Shown: one piece after another, positions 50,417-59,539 of the stretch
How the letters are laid out: the number at the start of each line of letters is the position of its first letter
How positions within the stretch are numbered: position 1 is the first letter of the stretch
Source: Kitasatospora sp. Root107
GTDB lineage: Bacteria > Actinomycetota > Actinomycetes > Streptomycetales > Streptomycetaceae
Direction of reading: 5' to 3'
Assembly: GCF_001424875.1 (NCBI RefSeq)
Contig: NZ_LMCT01000001.1
Coordinates: 116,022 to 180,021, forward strand
Length of the DNA stretch: 64,000 bases
Made by a program: the position numbers and the translations under genes
Notes under the pieces: model-generated
What the model was told of the DNA's origin: nothing
The model's input: the letters and a program-made list of their open reading frames with translations, nothing else
Database searches by the model: none

Positions 50417-51325
50417 TCATCCCTTCACGGCACCGGCGGTGAGACCGGAGGCGATACGGCGCTGGACGAGCAGGAAGAAGATCACCACGGGGATGGCCAT
50501 CATCGTGGAGCCGGCCATCATCGGCGCGTACTCGGTGCCACGCGTCGTGGTGAAGTTGCCGAGCCACACGGTCGCGGTGGTGTTGGTCTGGCTGAGCAGC
50601 TGCAGGGCGTACAGGTACTCGTTCCAGGCCTGGATGAAGCCGTAGATCGCGGTGGCCACCATGCCGGGCGCGAGCAGCGGGAAGACCACCCGGACGAACG
50701 CCCCGGTCCTGGTGCAGCCGTCGACCATGGCCGACTCCTCGAGCTCCTTCGGGATGTTCACGATGAAGCCGCGCAGGGTCCACACCGTGAACGGCAGCAC
50801 GAAGGTGAGGTAGGTCAGGATGATGCCGGAGAGCTTGTTGTACTGGCCCAGGTCGTTCAGCAGCAGGAAGACCGGGATGATCATCGCGACCAGCGGGACC
50901 ATCTGCACCGTCAGGATGCCGACGATGACCACCTTGCGGCCGCGGAACGCGAACCGGGAGATCGCCAGCGCGGCCAGCAGGCCGACCACCAGGCCGATCG
51001 CCACCGTGGTGCCCGCGATGATCAGGCTGCGGAACACCGGACCCCAGAAGTCGGAGACCTCGAGCGCGCGCTTGAAGTTGTCCAGCGTGATCGGGAACGG
51101 CAGGAACTTCGGGTCGTTCGAGATCGCGTACTTGTCGGGCTTCAGCGCGGTGTTGACCATCCAGTACACCGGGAAGCCGAGGATCGCGGCGACCGCGACA
51201 CCGATCAGGTTGTAGAGGCTGCGGCCCTTCGGGCGCGGTGCCTTGGCCTTGATCTTCGGAGCGGGAGCGGCCTTCGCCGGCAGCTCGGTCACGGCGGTCT
51301 CGCGAGGTGCGGCCGAGTCGGTCAT
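50417..51325 (-). CDS. dasC: Chitobiose ABC transporter permease DasC
   Basis: 302 residues from ATG at 51325, two bases after the dasB stop. A ~40-residue cytoplasmic start is followed by six membrane helices. MalG-type EAA loop: IPKELEESAMVDGCTRTGAF. It also has the C-terminal VQRRIASGLTAGAVKG found in this family. Together with DasB it forms the membrane channel for N,N'-diacetylchitobiose. No ATPase gene is present in the operon; the shared ATPase MsiK, encoded elsewhere, energises Das in Streptomyces. An apparent 592-residue frame to 52195 is only an unrelated extension over dasB. Confidence 0.94.
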   Translation of the reverse strand: MTDSAAPRETAVTELPAKAAPAPKIKAKAPRPKGRSLYNLIGVAVAAILGFPVYWMVNTALKPDKYAISNDPKFLPFPITLDNFKRALEVSDFWGPVFRSLIIAGTTVAIGLVVGLLAALAISRFAFRGRKVVIVGILTVQMVPLVAMIIPVFLLLNDLGQYNKLSGIILTYLTFVLPFTVWTLRGFIVNIPKELEESAMVDGCTRTGAFVRVVFPLLAPGMVATAIYGFIQAWNEYLYALQLLSQTNTTATVWLGNFTTTRGTEYAPMMAGSTMMAIPVVIFFLLVQRRIASGLTAGAVKG

Positions 51326-51327
51326 CG

Positions 51328-52320
51328 TCACTCCACCTCTCCAATCTTCAGCATCTGGCGCATGTAGACGGCGATCACGCCGAGCAGCAGCAGAACGGTC
51401 AGCAGGGCGATGGCCGAACCCATGGAGTAGTCGTTCACCACGAACGCCTTGTCGTACGAGTACGTGGTGAGCAACTGGTACTCGGGCTCGGGGTGGCCGC
51501 CGCGCATCAGGAAGACCTGGGCGAAGACACCCATGTCCCAGATCACCGAGAGGGTGGCCAGCATGACGATGATCGGCTTCAGCACCGGGATGGTGACGTA
51601 GCGGAAGACCTTGAAGGCGCCGGCCCCGTCCATCCGGGCCGCCTCCTCCAGCTCCTTGGGGACCTGGGTCAGACCGGCGTGCAGGGTGATCGCCACGAAC
51701 GGGACCGCACCCCAGACCACCAGCACCATGATGATGGCGAAGCCCTGGGTGGAGTCGATGAACCAGTTGTGCCGGTCGAAGTCCAGACCGACCTTGGTCA
51801 GCAGCCAGTTGATGACGCCGTAGTCGGTGTCGAACATCCACTTGAAGACGGTGACGGCGACCACGATCGGCATCGCCCAGCTCGCCACCAGGGCGATGTT
51901 CATCAGCGTCTTCACCCAGCTGGAGACCCGGATCAGCAGCATCGCGATCAACAGGCCCAGCACCATGGTGAAGGCCACGGCACCGAGGGTGAAGATGATG
52001 GTGCGGACGACCACGTCCCAGAAGACGCTGTCGCTCAGCACCGCGGAGAAGTTGTCGAAGCCGAGCCACTCGGTGGGCTGGAAGCCCCACAGCTGGGACT
52101 GGCCGAAGTTCTGGAACGACAGCGTGGCCAGGCGGACCAGCGGGTAGCCGAGCACCACGGCCAGCACGACCATGGTCGGCGCCAGCAGCAGCCACGGGGT
52201 GGCTGTGCCGGACAGCCGGTTGCCCAGCGAACGGCGGGGCGCTCTGCCTGGAGCGGGGGCTGCCGCAGATGATGAGGGCCGCTGCGGCGGCACCTTCGCG
52301 GTGGATGTGTCGGCACTCAT
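51328..52320 (-). CDS. dasB: Chitobiose ABC transporter permease DasB
   Basis: 330 residues from ATG at 52320 (GAGGAGC upstream); 11 further codons of open frame lack a site. Six helices and the MalF-type EAA loop VPKELEEAARMDGAGAFKVF. N-terminal ~35 residues are cytoplasmic and Ser/Pro/Ala-rich. It pairs with DasC. It follows dasA after a 105-bp gap that contains a GC-rich hairpin. Confidence 0.94.
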   Translation of the reverse strand: MSADTSTAKVPPQRPSSSAAAPAPGRAPRRSLGNRLSGTATPWLLLAPTMVVLAVVLGYPLVRLATLSFQNFGQSQLWGFQPTEWLGFDNFSAVLSDSVFWDVVVRTIIFTLGAVAFTMVLGLLIAMLLIRVSSWVKTLMNIALVASWAMPIVVAVTVFKWMFDTDYGVINWLLTKVGLDFDRHNWFIDSTQGFAIIMVLVVWGAVPFVAITLHAGLTQVPKELEEAARMDGAGAFKVFRYVTIPVLKPIIVMLATLSVIWDMGVFAQVFLMRGGHPEPEYQLLTTYSYDKAFVVNDYSMGSAIALLTVLLLLGVIAVYMRQMLKIGEVE

Positions 52321-52382
52321 CACGTGCTCCTCAGCTACGCCTGGCGCTTGCATACTTCAGGGGCCTCACGACCGGGGCCCGC

Positions 52383-52409
52383 CGGCCCCCTCTCACAGCG
52401 AGGGGGCCG
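52383..52409 (-). terminator. Intra-operon hairpin between dasA and dasB
   Basis: CGGCCCCCTC (52383-52392) pairs with GAGGGGGCCG (52400-52409) around TCACAGC. Its position right after the dasA stop suggests partial termination or protection of the dasA message, giving more binding protein than permease. Confidence 0.75.
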
Positions 52410-52425
52410 ACGGGCTGACGGTTGA

Positions 52426-53712
52426 TCAGGCCTTGTTGATCACGGCGTCGATGGCGGTGTCGGCGGCCTTGGCGGCCTCCTCGACCGTCTTCTTGCCCTG
52501 GGCGATGTCCTGCAGGGCGTTCTGCAGGATGTTCGCCTTCTCGACCTGCAGCCAGCCCGGCGCGGTCGGGACGAACCAGCTGATCTCGGCCGCGGTCGCG
52601 GTGGGCGCGGTCTTCGGGTCCGCCTTGAGCGGGGCCAGCTGGGTCTTGTTGTTCGGCAGGTTGCCCGCCTTGATCAGGACTTCCTGGGCCTTGGTGTTGG
52701 TGAAGGCGTTGATCCACTCGGAAGCGGCGGTCTTGGCCTTCGACTTCACCGGCACGGCGAGGTCCGAACCACCGAGGAAGGTGGAGAGGTTCTTGCCGGA
52801 CGGGCCGGGCATCACGAAGGACACGAGGTTGTCCTTGAGCGTGCCACCGGTCTTGTCGAACTTCGGGTCGGCGGCGGAGCCACCCTCCCAGCCCGAGCCG
52901 TAGATCATGTTGGAGCTGCCCAGGCCGTAGACGATGTAGCGGTCCGCGTCGTCCTTGGTCAGGTCACCCTTCATGTACTTGCCGAGGGCGTCCTTCCAGG
53001 CGGTCAGGCCCTTGATGGACTCCGGGGTGGAGAGCGAGGCCTTCCACTTGTCGCCGTCCTGCTTGGCGATCGAGCCGCCCGCGTCGGTGACGAAGGACAT
53101 CGCGGTGTACCAGTCACGCGACGGCTGGTACCAGGCCGAGAACTTGTCGCCCTGCTTGGCCTGGATCTTGTCCAGGGCAGCGGTCAGGTCGGCGTAGGTG
53201 GTCGGCACGGCGGTGACGCCGGCGCCCGCGGCGATGTCCTTGCGCCAGGTGGCCACGCGGGCACCGGCGTAGTAGGGGACACCGTAGGTCTTGCCGTTGT
53301 AGGTGGCGGAGGCCTTGAGGCCGTCCAGCCACGCACTGCTGTTCTCGAACTTCGCGGTGTCCAGCGGGGCCAGCGCACCCTTGATCATGTAGGGCAGCAT
53401 CTCCGTGTTGCCCATCTCGACCACGTCCGGCACGGCGTCGGTGGCAAGAACGGAGTCGAGCTTGGTGTTCTTGTCCTTCCAGCCGTAGTACTCGTGGTTG
53501 ATCTTGATGCCCGGGTACTTGGCGGTGATGGCGTCGTCCGCCGACTTCACCAGGTCCGGCCAGTTCTGCTGGGCGTCGACGGTCAGCCACACGGTGAGGG
53601 CGGTGGGGGCGGCCTCCTTCGCGTCACCGCCGCTCTTCGCGTCCGAACCACAAGCGGCAAGACCGACGACCATTGCTGCGACGCCGACCGCCGCGATGAG
53701 CTGACGCTTCAC
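52426..53712 (-). CDS. dasA: Chitobiose-binding lipoprotein DasA
   Basis: 428 residues from a GTG at 53712 directly behind AGGAGGATGGC. The lipoprotein signal ends VGLAAC-GS. The mature fold is a family 1 sugar binder: [88 protein letters not shown]-like segments and [20 protein letters not shown]. It captures N,N'-diacetylchitobiose outside the cell for DasBC. Two DasR-like operators lie upstream, and dasR is the divergent neighbour. Confidence 0.94.
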   Translation of the reverse strand: MKRQLIAAVGVAAMVVGLAACGSDAKSGGDAKEAAPTALTVWLTVDAQQNWPDLVKSADDAITAKYPGIKINHEYYGWKDKNTKLDSVLATDAVPDVVEMGNTEMLPYMIKGALAPLDTAKFENSSAWLDGLKASATYNGKTYGVPYYAGARVATWRKDIAAGAGVTAVPTTYADLTAALDKIQAKQGDKFSAWYQPSRDWYTAMSFVTDAGGSIAKQDGDKWKASLSTPESIKGLTAWKDALGKYMKGDLTKDDADRYIVYGLGSSNMIYGSGWEGGSAADPKFDKTGGTLKDNLVSFVMPGPSGKNLSTFLGGSDLAVPVKSKAKTAASEWINAFTNTKAQEVLIKAGNLPNNKTQLAPLKADPKTAPTATAAEISWFVPTAPGWLQVEKANILQNALQDIAQGKKTVEEAAKAADTAIDAVINKA

Positions 53713-53832
53713 GCCATCCTCCTGAGGGATGCCCGGGTTGCCCCCACCTGGGCAGCGACGTACCGACATATATCGGTGGAAAGCCTGTCGCGAACCCTTG
53801 GAACGGGGTTGGGAAATTCATGTTTGGTCTGC

Positions 53833-53873
53833 AGTGGTGTAGACCAGATGCCTGGAGCTTGGCCTAGACCAAT
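53833..53873. promoter_or_regulatory. Pair of DasR operators (dre) upstream of dasA
   Basis: AGTGGTGTAGACCAGA (53833-53848) and CTTGGCCTAGACCAAT (53858-53873), 25 bp apart. The first fits the degenerate dre pattern (A, C/G, TGGTCTAGACCA, C/G, T) at 14 of 16 positions, the second at 12. They lie 120-160 bp before the dasA start. DasR binding to dasA is established in Streptomyces. The remaining part of 53713-54045 is the dasR promoter side, with an 8-bp inverted pair GGGCCCCG (53953-53960) / CGGGGCCC (54004-54011). Confidence 0.82.
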
Positions 53874-54045
53874 GGGTGTGTCAACGGCTCCAGAACCAAT
53901 CAGGACCACCCGTTATCAAGCCGACACCGCTCATCGTTCATCGCGTGATGAGGGCCCCGTTCACGGCTCATACGTGCAACGATGTGTGCCGTTAACGATG
54001 AAGCGGGGCCCCGGAAGGCTTCGCGAGCACCGGGAGATGCGGCGG

Positions 54046-54840
54046 ATGAGCAGCGACGGGGGCACCACTGCCCAGGTGAACCACCCCCAGGCCAAGAACC
54101 TGCCGACACAGAGCGCGGCCGACCCGACCGCCCGTGTGCCTAAGTACTACGGACTGAAGCGCCACCTGCTCCAGCTCACCGAGACCCAGCCGGCCGGCAC
54201 TCCGGTGCCGCCGGAGCGGGCGCTGGCCGCCCAGTTCGACACCTCCCGGACCACCGTCCGGCAGGCGTTGCAGGAGCTGGTGGTCGAGGGCCGGCTGGAG
54301 CGGATCCAGGGCAAGGGCACCTTCGTGGCCAAGCCCAAGGTCGCCCAGGCGCTCCAACTCACCTCCTACACCGAGGACATGAGGGCGCAGGGCCTGGAGC
54401 CCACCTCCCGGCTGATCGAGGTCGGCTACATCACCGCCGACGACCGGCTGGCCCCGCTGCTGGACATCAAGCCCGGCGGCCGGGTGCTCCGGATCGAGCG
54501 GCTGCGGCTCGCCAACGGCGACCCGATGGCGATCGAGGTCGCGCACCTCTCCGCCAAGCGCTTCCCCGCGCTGCGCCGCAACCTGGTCAAGCACAACTCC
54601 CTCTACACCGCGCTGCGCGAGGTGTACGGGGTGACCGTGGCGGAGGCCGAGGAGACCATCGAGACCACGCTGGCCAACCCGCGCGAGGCCGGGCTGCTCG
54701 GCTCCGACCTCGGGCTGCCGATGCTCCAGCTCTCCCGGCACTCCTTCGACGCCGACGACACACCGGTCGAGTGGGTCCGCTCGATCTACCGGGGCGACCG
54801 CTACAAGTTCATCACCCGCCTGCAGCGGCCCGCCTCCTGA
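54046..54840 (+). CDS. dasR: GntR/HutC-family regulator DasR
   Basis: 264 residues from ATG at 54046 (GGGAG nine bases upstream); ATG at 54037 is an alternative. The winged helix spans ~35-100 ([60 protein letters not shown]) and the UTRA effector domain ~115-255 ([53 protein letters not shown]). DasR represses GlcNAc, chitin and antibiotic genes and is released by GlcN-6-P. Sequence and the divergent dasABC make the identity secure. Confidence 0.95.
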   Translation: MSSDGGTTAQVNHPQAKNLPTQSAADPTARVPKYYGLKRHLLQLTETQPAGTPVPPERALAAQFDTSRTTVRQALQELVVEGRLERIQGKGTFVAKPKVAQALQLTSYTEDMRAQGLEPTSRLIEVGYITADDRLAPLLDIKPGGRVLRIERLRLANGDPMAIEVAHLSAKRFPALRRNLVKHNSLYTALREVYGVTVAEAEETIETTLANPREAGLLGSDLGLPMLQLSRHSFDADDTPVEWVRSIYRGDRYKFITRLQRPAS

Positions 54841-54850
54841 CGAGGCGATA

Positions 54851-54905
54851 GTCCGCTATCCGGGAAGTTCTGCACGGAGTAGTGACACAGGTCACCAGGT
54901 GACCT
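54851..54905 (+). promoter_or_regulatory. Operator candidates upstream of DUF3311-symporter operon
   Basis: Two palindromes: a perfect 17-bp AGGTCACC A GGTGACCT (54889-54905), and GATAG TCCG CTATC (54847-54860) overlapping the 13-mer GTCCGCTATCCGG (54851-54863). The complement of the 13-mer is found in front of the second amino acid binding protein (34739-34751). The regulators are unknown; no regulator gene for the symporter is adjacent other than dasR. Confidence 0.5.
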
Positions 54906-55016
54906 AGATTTCGCTGCCGTAGTGACAAGTCGATCACCACGGGTGCTGCTCGGCGGACGCACGATCCTGTGCGTTGCGGCGCGTTGAGGTGAGCCCTCAC
55001 CAGCGGAGCCGTTCAC

Positions 55017-55286
55017 ATGTCGTCAGAAACCCCGGCCGGAGCGCAGCTCCCGGTGGTCACCCCCGCGCGGGTGCTCGCCGGGCTGAGTCTGCTGCTCCCG
55101 GTCGTCGCGATGCTCTGGGTGTCCTCGTACACCAAGGCCACCCCCGAACTGGGCGGACTGCCCTTCTTCTACTGGTACCAGCTGGCCTGGGTGCCGGCCT
55201 CGGCGATCTTCACGGTGGCGGCGTACCTGCTGCTGCGCCGGGACGAGCAGGCCCGCAAGGCCGCGGCGGGCGGTGCGTCCGCATGA
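55017..55286 (+). CDS. DUF3311 small membrane protein
   Basis: 89 residues with two membrane helices (~19-38 and ~58-78) separated by KATPELGGLPFFYWYQLAWV, where the G-x-P-F-F-Y-W-Y-Q pattern is the DUF3311 signature. Genes of this type regularly precede SSS-family symporters and are assumed to be accessory subunits, as in YhdT/PanF-like pairs. The last four bases overlap the symporter start. Confidence 0.88.
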   Translation: MSSETPAGAQLPVVTPARVLAGLSLLLPVVAMLWVSSYTKATPELGGLPFFYWYQLAWVPASAIFTVAAYLLLRRDEQARKAAAGGASA

Positions 55287-56914
55287 GCCACTCCGGCGTC
55301 AACTGGACCGCGCTGACGGTCTTCCTGGTGTTCTTCGTCCTGGTCACCGTGATGGGCTTCCTGGCCTCGCGCTGGCGCCGGGCGGACAACGCCCAGCACC
55401 TGGACGAGTGGGGCCTCGGCGGCCGCAGCTTCGGCACCTGGGTCACCTGGTTCCTGCTCGGCGGCGACCTCTACACCGCGTACACCTTCGTCGCCGTCCC
55501 GGCCCTGGTCTACGGGGCGGGCGCGGCGGGCTTCTTCGCGGTGCCGTACACGATCATCGCGTACCCGCTGGTCTTCCTCTTCCTGCCGCGCCTGTGGTCG
55601 GTCTCCCGGGTGCACGGCTACGTCACCCCGGCCGACTTCGTCCGCGGGCGGTACGGCTCCAGGCCGCTCGCGCTGGTGGTCGCGCTCACCGGCATCCTGG
55701 CCACCATGCCGTACATCGCGCTCCAACTGGTCGGCATCCAGGCCGTGCTGGACGTGCTCGGGGTCGGCGGCAGCGCGGACAGCAACTGGTTCGTCAAGGA
55801 CCTGCCGCTGTTCCTGGCCTTCGCGGTGCTGGCCGCCTACACCTACTCCTCCGGCCTGCGGGCCCCGGCGCTGATCGCCTTCGTCAAGGACACCCTGGTG
55901 TACCTGGTGATCATCGTCGCGGTGATCTACATCCCGATGCGGCTCGGCGGCTACGGCGCGATCTTCGACTCGGCCGCGCAGAAGTTCAGCGCCCCGGGCT
56001 CCAAGGGGTCGCTGATCACCGGTCCGAAGGCGCAGTGGGGGTACGCCACGCTGGCGTTCGGCTCGGCGCTGGCGCTCTTCATGTACCCGCACTCGGTGAC
56101 CGGCGTACTGGCCTCCAGGTCCCGCAACACGGTGCGCCGGAACATGGCCATCATGCCCGCGTACTCGCTGATGCTCGGTCTGCTCGCGCTGCTCGGCTTC
56201 ATGGCCATCGCGGCCGGTGTCGGCACCGGCGTGAAGGGCTTCAACCCGCAGCTCTCGGTGCCCCAGCTGTTCGAGAACATGTTCCCGGACTGGTTCACCG
56301 GGGTGGCCTTCGCCGCGATCGGGATCGGCGCGCTGGTGCCCGCCGCGATCATGTCGATCGCCGCGGCCAACCTGTTCACCCGCAACATCTACAAGGAGTT
56401 CCTGAAGCCGGCCGCCACCCCGGCGGACGAGACCAAGGTCGCCAAGCTGGCCTCGCTGCTGGTCAAGGTCGGCGCGCTGGCCTTCGTGCTGCTGATGGAC
56501 AAGCAGTTCGCAATCAACCTCCAGCTGCTCGGCGGGATCTGGATCCTGCAGACCTTCGTGTCGATCGTCGGCGGCCTGTTCACCCGGTGGTTCCACCGCT
56601 GGGCACTGCTGGCCGGCTGGGCGGTCGGCATGACCTACGGCACCTGGAAGGCGTACGGGGTCTCCTCGGCCGCCACCAAGCACTTCGGCGGCAGCTCGGC
56701 CGAGATCCCCGGCATCGGCGAGATCGGCTACATCGGCCTGACCGCCTTCGTGCTCAACGTGCTGGTCACCGTGGTGCTCACGCTGGTCCTGCGGGCCGCC
56801 AAGGTGGCCGACAGCGTCGACGAGACCAGCCGGTCCGACTACACGGCCGAGGCCCCGCCCCGGCCGAAGGCGGCCGACGCCCCGGAGGCTCCGGAGCCTG
56901 TCGCGGCGCACTGA
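55283..56914 (+). CDS. Sodium:solute symporter (SSS family), monocarboxylate/acetate-type
   Basis: 543 residues, about thirteen membrane helices. SSS features: DEWGLGGRSFGTWVTWFLLG near the N-terminus, GYVTPADFVRGRYGSRPLAL, MPYIALQLVGIQAVLDVLG and AAIMSIAAANLFTRNIYKEF, the last resembling the family Na+ motif region. It ends in a ~40-residue charged tail. The start overlaps DUF3311 (ATGA). Related actinobacterial pairs import monocarboxylates; the substrate here is not proven. Confidence 0.88.
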   Translation: MSHSGVNWTALTVFLVFFVLVTVMGFLASRWRRADNAQHLDEWGLGGRSFGTWVTWFLLGGDLYTAYTFVAVPALVYGAGAAGFFAVPYTIIAYPLVFLFLPRLWSVSRVHGYVTPADFVRGRYGSRPLALVVALTGILATMPYIALQLVGIQAVLDVLGVGGSADSNWFVKDLPLFLAFAVLAAYTYSSGLRAPALIAFVKDTLVYLVIIVAVIYIPMRLGGYGAIFDSAAQKFSAPGSKGSLITGPKAQWGYATLAFGSALALFMYPHSVTGVLASRSRNTVRRNMAIMPAYSLMLGLLALLGFMAIAAGVGTGVKGFNPQLSVPQLFENMFPDWFTGVAFAAIGIGALVPAAIMSIAAANLFTRNIYKEFLKPAATPADETKVAKLASLLVKVGALAFVLLMDKQFAINLQLLGGIWILQTFVSIVGGLFTRWFHRWALLAGWAVGMTYGTWKAYGVSSAATKHFGGSSAEIPGIGEIGYIGLTAFVLNVLVTVVLTLVLRAAKVADSVDETSRSDYTAEAPPRPKAADAPEAPEPVAAH

Positions 56915-56952
56915 TTCACCCGGGCGCATCGGCCCGTACCGCGCGCGCCCTG

Positions 56953-56998
56953 TGATCGCGCCGTCCTCCCGGTCAACACTGGAAGGACGGCGCGATCA
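56953..56998 (+). terminator. Terminator after symporter gene (14-bp stem)
   Basis: TGATCGCGCCGTCC (56953-56966) pairs with 56985-56998 across an 18-base loop. Confidence 0.85.
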
Positions 56999-57028
56999 TT
57001 CGTATGACCGGACCACGGGGAGAAGAAC

Positions 57029-57775
57029 ATGGCGGAACCCAGCAGTAACGTCCTGAACGGCCACCGCAGCACCGTCGGCACCCCGGCGGCCCAGCCCTCG
57101 GTGCTGATCGCCACCAGACACGGCGAGAGCATCGCCAACGTCGAGTTCCAGCTCGCCACCGAGACCGGCGCGCTGACCGTCCCGATCACCTGCCGGGACG
57201 CCGACATCCCGCTCTCGCTGCACGGCCAGGCCCAGGCCCAGGCCCTCGGCCGCTGGTGGGCCGCGCTCCCCCCGGCCGACCGGCCGCGCTCGGTCTGGTG
57301 CTCGCCCTACGTGCGGACCACCGAGACGGCCCGGATCGCGCTCGCCCAGGCGAGCGGGCTCGGGGCGGTGCCGGTCGGTCTGACCGTCCGCTACGACGAC
57401 CGGCTGCGGGACCGGGAGTTGGGCGTGCTGGAGATGCTCACCAAGGCCGCGATCGAGAAGGAGCACCCGGGTGAGGCGGCCCGCCGGCGCAAGATGGGCG
57501 AGCTCTACTACCGCCCGCCGGGCGGCGAATCGTTTCTGGACGTCGCGCTGCGGGTGCGGAGCCTGCTCCGGGACCTCCGCGAGGAGGAGGAAGGCCGGCC
57601 GGTGCTGGTGGTCGCGCACGACTGCCCGGTGCTGATGATCCGTTACGTCCTCGACCGGTTGAGCGAATCCCAGCTGCTCGATCTCCCCCCGGTCGCCAAC
57701 TGCTCCACCAGCCTCTGGCGCAACCGGGCCGGCTCGCTCCGCCCGGATTCGTGGAACCGCACCGACCACCTCTAG
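57029..57775 (+). CDS. Histidine phosphatase / phosphoglycerate mutase-like protein
   Basis: 248 residues. The catalytic His motif is VLIATRHGESIANVE (~25-40), with SPYVRTTETARIAL carrying the second Arg, RDRELGVLEML with the acid Glu, and the C-terminal His in VVAHDCPVLMIRYVL (HD instead of the usual HG). It lacks the length and motifs of true glycolytic mutases, so a broad phosphatase role is more likely. GGGGAGAAGA precedes the ATG. Its 3' end overlaps the converging regulator gene by four bases. Confidence 0.85.
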   Translation: MAEPSSNVLNGHRSTVGTPAAQPSVLIATRHGESIANVEFQLATETGALTVPITCRDADIPLSLHGQAQAQALGRWWAALPPADRPRSVWCSPYVRTTETARIALAQASGLGAVPVGLTVRYDDRLRDRELGVLEMLTKAAIEKEHPGEAARRRKMGELYYRPPGGESFLDVALRVRSLLRDLREEEEGRPVLVVAHDCPVLMIRYVLDRLSESQLLDLPPVANCSTSLWRNRAGSLRPDSWNRTDHL

Positions 57776-58713
57776 CCGAAGGTGCGGCGGTAGGCCTGCG
57801 GGGTGGTGCCGAGCCAGCGGGTGAAGTGGTGGCGGAGGGTCGCCGCGTTGCCGAAGCCGCAGGAGGCCGCGACCATCTCGACCGGCTCGTTGGTGCCCTC
57901 CAGCAGGCGCTGGGCCTGGAGCAGGCGCTGGTTGGTGAGCCAGCGGTGCGGGGTGGTGCCGGTCTCCTGCTGGAACCGGCGGGCGAAGGTGCGCGGCGAC
58001 ATGTGGGCCCGGGCGGCGAGCTGCTCCACCGTCAGCTCCTGGTGCAGGTGCCGGCGGAGCCAGTCGAGCAGGCCGCCGAGCGAGTCCTCGTCGTTCTCCG
58101 GCAGCGGCCGGGCGACGAACTGGGCCTGCCCGCCGTCCCGGTGCGGCGCGACCACCATCCGCCGGGCGATCCCACGGGCCACCTCGGCGCCCTGGAGCTT
58201 GCGGACCAGGTGCAGGCAGGCGTCGATCCCGGCGGCGGTGCCGGCCGAGGTGATCACCGGGTCCTCGTCCACGTAGAGCACGTCCGGCTCCACCCGGGTG
58301 AGCGGGAAGCGGGCGGCCAGCCGGTCGGTGTGCCGCCAGTGGGTGGTGGAGCGGCGGCCGTCCAGCAGCCCGGCGGCGCCGAGCAGGAAGGCGCCGCTGC
58401 AGATGGAGAGAACGCGCGCGCCGCGCTCGGCCGCCGCCCGCAGCGCCTCGATCAGCGGCGCCGGGTACTCGTCCCGGATCGTCGTGGCGGCGGCGATCAC
58501 CAGGTCGGCCCGGGCCAGCCGCTCGGCGCCGTGCTCGACGTCGATGCTGTACCCGGCGTGGGTGCGCAGCTTCCCCGGCCGGTCGGAGGCCACCGCGAAG
58601 TCGTAGACCGGCAGGCCGTTGTCGCTCCGGTCGAGGCCGAAGACCTCGCAGGCCAGGCCGAGTTCGAAGGGGTGGACCTCTTCCAGCACCACGGTGACGA
58701 CGTTCTGCAGCAT
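57772..58713 (-). CDS. GlxA-family AraC regulator with DJ-1/PfpI-like domain
   Basis: 313 residues from ATG at 58713; further upstream frame is unsupported. The N-terminal ~185 residues form a class I glutamine amidotransferase-like (DJ-1/PfpI) domain (VVLEEVHPFELGLACEVFGL, ICSGAFLLGAAGLLDG with the nucleophile-elbow Cys, THWRHTDRLAARFP). The C-terminal AraC domain has two helix-turn-helix motifs (TVEQLAARAHMSPRTFARRF, VEMVAASCGFGNAATLRHHF). Such proteins act as transcriptional activators; the best-studied relatives (AdpA, GlxA) have broad roles, but this one is not AdpA by length and sequence. Target genes are unknown. Confidence 0.88.
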   Translation of the reverse strand: MLQNVVTVVLEEVHPFELGLACEVFGLDRSDNGLPVYDFAVASDRPGKLRTHAGYSIDVEHGAERLARADLVIAAATTIRDEYPAPLIEALRAAAERGARVLSICSGAFLLGAAGLLDGRRSTTHWRHTDRLAARFPLTRVEPDVLYVDEDPVITSAGTAAGIDACLHLVRKLQGAEVARGIARRMVVAPHRDGGQAQFVARPLPENDEDSLGGLLDWLRRHLHQELTVEQLAARAHMSPRTFARRFQQETGTTPHRWLTNQRLLQAQRLLEGTNEPVEMVAASCGFGNAATLRHHFTRWLGTTPQAYRRTFG

Positions 58714-58801
58714 GCTGCCAGGATGCCCGATGGCAGGATATCGACGCAACAGGTCATTTCTGCCACTCGTCCCGCCGCGCCGACGGCGGGAGAGTGGAGC
58801 C

Positions 58802-59224
58802 ATGAACTCCTCCACCCTCGCAAGTGCCCTGGCCCTGCTTGCCGTTGTCGGCTCGTTCGCCCTGCTGGGCGTGCTCGTCGGCCGGGACGTCGAACGCAAC
58901 TCCCGGCACGGCCGCGACAACTGGCACCACCCCGGCGGCTATCCCTACGAACCCGCTCCCGGCGACCGGCTGCTCGGCGCCCTGCCCGCCGCCTCGGACT
59001 CGCGTTCGGGCAGACTGGCAGCATGGACCTCGTCATCCGCCGCGCCGTCGAAGCCGATCTCGAAGCAGTCGGAGCCGTCACCCACGAAGCCTTCGTCGGC
59101 GACGGCCACAGCCCGGCCGATGGCCCTTACGCCGCTCAACTCCTTGACGCCCGCCCTCGGTTCGAGCAGGCGGAACTCCTCGTCGCGGTCGATCCGGCCG
59201 ACGGACGAGTGCTCGGCTGCGTGA
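58802..59224 (+). CDS. Uncertain small membrane protein gene overlapping the GNAT gene
   Basis: A reading frame of 140 codons starting MNSSTLASALALLAVVGSFA, with one clear membrane helix (residues 5-27, ending VLVGRD) followed by a His/Gly-rich hydrophilic stretch (HGRDNWHHPGGYPYEPAPGD). After about residue 73 it enters the GNAT gene in another frame and becomes Ser/Pro/Thr-rich, as expected of a shadow frame. The first half looks like a real protein, the second does not. Either the gene truly overlaps the next for ~200 bp, or a stop has been lost by mutation or sequencing error. No function proposed. Confidence 0.35.
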   Translation: MNSSTLASALALLAVVGSFALLGVLVGRDVERNSRHGRDNWHHPGGYPYEPAPGDRLLGALPAASDSRSGRLAAWTSSSAAPSKPISKQSEPSPTKPSSATATARPMALTPLNSLTPALGSSRRNSSSRSIRPTDECSAA

Positions 59225-59517
59225 CCTTCGCGGTCGGCGGCACCGGCTTCGCCGACATCGCCGAGCCGTCCGAGGGTGAGATCCGGATGCTCGCGGTCGG
59301 CGGTGCGGCGCGCGGCCGGGGAGCGGGCGAGGCCCTGGTCCGCGCCTCGATCGCCCGCAGCCGGGAGCTCGGCCTGACCGGGATGGCCTTCTCCACCCGC
59401 CCGTCGATGACCTCGGCCCACCGGCTCTACGAGCGGCTGGGCTTCCGGCGGGCCCCCGAGCGGGACTGGGACGTCCGCCCCGGGGTGCGCCTGCTGGTCT
59501 ACACGATGGTGTTCTGA
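59023..59517 (+). CDS. GNAT family N-acetyltransferase
   Basis: 164 residues. GNAT core: MDLVIRRAVEADLEAVGAVT, GCVTFAVGGTGFADIAEPSE, IRMLAVGGAARGRGAGEALV (acetyl-CoA loop R-G-R-G-A-G) and FSTRPSMTSAHRLYERLGFR. No ribosome site is visible; CAGACT at 59011-59016 could be a -10 for a leaderless message. Substrate unknown. Confidence 0.88.
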   Translation: MDLVIRRAVEADLEAVGAVTHEAFVGDGHSPADGPYAAQLLDARPRFEQAELLVAVDPADGRVLGCVTFAVGGTGFADIAEPSEGEIRMLAVGGAARGRGAGEALVRASIARSRELGLTGMAFSTRPSMTSAHRLYERLGFRRAPERDWDVRPGVRLLVYTMVF

Positions 59518-59539
59518 CGAGCCGTCCGGCCCGCGGGCG

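Noticed and set aside
50417-52195. 592-codon frame that would fuse DasC to an N-terminal extension over dasB
   Set aside because: The extension is out of frame with the well-supported DasB protein and is low-complexity; DasC has a normal start two bases after the dasB stop.
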